In this document: piece after piece, positions 5,994-7,815 of the stretch | How the letters are laid out: each line of letters begins with the position of its first letter | Position numbering within the stretch: position 1 is the stretch's first letter | Origin: Clostridiales bacterium | Lineage (GTDB): Bacteria; Bacillota; Clostridia; Oscillospirales; Ruminococcaceae | Length of the DNA stretch: 7,815 nt | Direction of reading: 5' to 3' | Assembly: GCA_012800685.1 (NCBI GenBank) | Contig: JAAZIT010000412.1 | Span: 1 to 7,815 of the forward strand | Program-made: the position numbers and the translations under genes | Notes under the pieces: generated by a model | Seen by the model: the letters and a program-made list of their open reading frames with translations, nothing else | Told to the model about the DNA's origin: nothing | Database searches by the model: none

Positions 5994-6123
5994 GATTTAG
6001 ATAGTTTGTTATTAAAAGATTGTTTGATATTTTGGGTTCAGATTACAATGTAAGCTAGGGTTTCGATTTTTTTGTTTATTAAACAATAATTACTTTGTAA
6101 TTTAAATTTAACACATTCCTTAA
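5994..6123 (-). other. AT-rich 3' untranslated region of tex
   Basis: 130 nt lie between the tex stop and its terminator stem. No small open frame with a ribosome binding site was seen. A perfect inverted repeat, TTGTTTATTAAACAA (6072-6086), is present, but on the transcribed strand it is followed by A residues, so it does not look like a second terminator. Confidence 0.5.
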
Positions 6124-7815
6124 TTAAAATCTCATAGTCAAAGATATTCTCTTACGTTTTGTGTCGACCTCTAAAACCTTAACCTTAACGATATCAGAAA
6201 CCTTAACGACTTCTAAAGGGTGCTTAATAAATTTGTTGCAGATTTGTGAGATGTGAACTAGTCCGTCCTCGTGAACGCCTATATCAACGAAACAACCAAA
6301 GTCAATAACATTTCTAACCGTTCCAACTAGCTCCATTCCAGGTTTTAGGTCCTTAAGCTCCATAATATCTCCACTTCTCAGAAGTGGTGGTGGAAGGTCG
6401 TCACGAATATCACGCCCTGGCTTTTCGAGCTCTTTAATAATATCTTCAAGAGTCGGAACACCAATTCCAATTTCCTCCGAAAGTCCAGTTAGTCCAACGT
6501 TATTTGTTTTTTCCGAAAGCTCTGATAACGCTCCAGCATTAATGTCGGCAACTTTAAATCCGCAATTTTTAAGTAATGCCTCTGCTGCCTTATAGCTTTC
6601 CGGGTGAACAGAAGTATTGTCAAATGGATTTTTTCCATCCTGAACTCTTAAGAATCCTGCGCACTGCTCAAAGGCTTTAGCCCCAAGCTTAGGAACCTTT
6701 TTAAGTTGTTTTCTATCTGTAAATATACCGTTTTCTTCACGGTATGAAACAATGTTTTTAGCAACTGTTGCATTTATACCAGAGATATAAGATAAAAGAC
6801 TGTGAGATGCAGTATTTAGGTCAACTCCAACGTTGTTAACGCAGTCCTCAACAACTCCAGTAAGTGCTTCGTCCATACGTTTTTTAGGCATATCGTGCTG
6901 ATATTGTCCAACTCCAATTGCTTTTGGGTCGATTTTAACAAGCTCTGCAAGAGGATCCTGCAAACGTCTTGCAATTGAAACAGCGCTTCTAAGAGAAACG
7001 TCATATTCAGGAAATTCTTCTGCTGCAAGCTTAGATGCTGAATAAACTGATGCACCAGCCTCAGAAACCACCATATATGAAACCTTTGTGTCAAGCTTTT
7101 TTATCATGTCGGCAACAAAGGCCTCTGACTCTCTTGAGGCAGTACCATTTCCAATTGCTATTGTGCTAACATTGTGTTTATTAATAAGTGAAATAAGTGT
7201 TCTTTCCGCTTCAGCAACCTTTTTCTGTGGTGGGGTAGGGTAAACAACAGTTGTATGCAAAACCTTTCCAGTTTCGTCAACTACTGCTATTTTACAGCCT
7301 GTTCTGTAGGCTGGGTCTAGCCCTAGTGTCACGGTGTTTTTAATTGGCTGCTGCATCAAAAGCTGTTTAAGGTTCTCGCCAAATACCTTTATAGCACCCT
7401 CGGCAGCATTAGCAGTAAGTTCACTTCTTATCTCACGCTCAATTGATGGGAAAATAAGTCTCTTATAGCTGTCCTCACAGGCTGACTTAACAAGCTCTCC
7501 ACAAGCTGAATTGTTTATTACATATCTTGAGCAGCAAGCACGTTCTCCTGCTCCCTCATTTATGCTAACTGAAACCTTAAGGATACCTTCTTTTTCCCCT
7601 CTATCAAGAGCCAGAACTCGGTGACCAGCAATTTTTTCAATTCTTTCAGAGTATTCATAGTAGTTATTGTAAACTGTTTCAACCTCGTCATCAACAGCTT
7701 TGGAGTTCATTTTTCCAATTTCAACAAACATTTGTCTAAGATATTTTCTTAGATTAGCGTTGTCTGAAGCATCCTCGGCAATTATATCCATTGCCCCTTG
7801 AATAGCAACATTTAC
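6124..7815 (-). CDS. tex: Tex, S1-domain RNA-binding transcriptional accessory protein (5' end cut off)
   Basis: Cytoplasmic nucleic-acid-binding housekeeping protein thought to act with the transcription machinery. The frame is open to the right edge: the Met at 7791 is internal, and VNVAIQGA precedes it in frame. So 563 codons of a protein usually of about 700-770 aa are visible. Numbered from that Met, the parts are the helical core with HRVLALDRGEKEG (57-69); the RNase H-like YqgF domain from about 153 to 250, with LGLDPAYRTGCK (156-167), GNGTASRESE (214-223) and SEAGASVYSAS (243-253); the DPLAELVKIDPKAIGVGQYQ stretch (279-298); helix-hairpin-helix repeats at about 322-395 with the VDLNTAS start; and a C-terminal S1 domain at about 484-552 (GTVRNVIDFGCFVDIGVHEDGLVHIS). 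It ends right after the S1 domain, at LTMRF. A perfect terminator follows. It appears functionally unrelated to the exporter genes. Confidence 0.95.
   Translation of the reverse strand, partial: VNVAIQGAMDIIAEDASDNANLRKYLRQMFVEIGKMNSKAVDDEVETVYNNYYEYSERIEKIAGHRVLALDRGEKEGILKVSVSINEGAGERACCSRYVINNSACGELVKSACEDSYKRLIFPSIEREIRSELTANAAEGAIKVFGENLKQLLMQQPIKNTVTLGLDPAYRTGCKIAVVDETGKVLHTTVVYPTPPQKKVAEAERTLISLINKHNVSTIAIGNGTASRESEAFVADMIKKLDTKVSYMVVSEAGASVYSASKLAAEEFPEYDVSLRSAVSIARRLQDPLAELVKIDPKAIGVGQYQHDMPKKRMDEALTGVVEDCVNNVGVDLNTASHSLLSYISGINATVAKNIVSYREENGIFTDRKQLKKVPKLGAKAFEQCAGFLRVQDGKNPFDNTSVHPESYKAAEALLKNCGFKVADINAGALSELSEKTNNVGLTGLSEEIGIGVPTLEDIIKELEKPGRDIRDDLPPPLLRSGDIMELKDLKPGMELVGTVRNVIDFGCFVDIGVHEDGLVHISQICNKFIKHPLEVVKVSDIVKVKVLEVDTKRKRISLTMRF

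Noticed and set aside
6072..6086. Perfect inverted repeat TTGTTTATTAAACAA as a terminator
   Set aside because: There is almost no loop and no T run on the transcribed (minus) strand. A much better terminator follows at 5967-5993.
6816..7094. Minus-strand open frame of 92 codons inside tex
   Set aside because: It is in another frame within the conserved YqgF/HhH part of tex, with no ribosome binding site and no recognisable domain.

Overview
The window is AT-rich (roughly one third G+C by eye). It has strong AGGAGG-type ribosome binding sites, consensus TTGACA/TAnnAT promoters and one TTG start codon. This fits a low-GC Firmicute, most likely a gut or anaerobic Clostridia-type bacterium. No species can be named from the sequence. 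Every real gene is on the minus strand, so transcription runs from high to low coordinates.

Layout in transcription order. (1) 7815-6124: the 3' part of tex, an S1-domain RNA-binding accessory protein, cut by the right edge of the window. Its transcript runs about 130 nt past the stop codon into a textbook terminator at 5967-5993. (2) 5966-5622: a gene-free AT-rich stretch with one nested inverted repeat. (3) 5552-4914: a TetR-family repressor with its own sigma-A-type promoter, an imperfect palindrome over the predicted start site, and a weak terminator after the gene. (4) 4776-2088: a tight three-gene operon holding a BcrA/LanF-like ABC ATPase, an ABC-2 permease and a 12-TM DHA3-type MFS transporter. 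Motifs like the one at the tetR start site recur in front of it. (5) 1875-1: a second, independently promoted unit of the YtrA type: a short GntR regulator, a YtrB-like ABC ATPase and an ABC-2 membrane protein cut by the left edge.

How they may work together (inference): this looks like two adjacent efflux or envelope-stress modules, each behind its own ligand- or stress-responsive repressor, next to a housekeeping gene (tex). The TetR unit combines a peptide-antibiotic-type ABC exporter with a proton-driven drug exporter in one transcript. The GntR unit resembles the Bacillus ytr cell-wall-antibiotic-responsive operon. The substrates cannot be read from the sequence. I saw no biosynthetic genes, mobile-element genes, CRISPR arrays, tRNAs or rRNAs. 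I did not find a clearly new biological system. The items most worth checking are the paired regulator/operator layouts and the ABC plus MFS co-operon.
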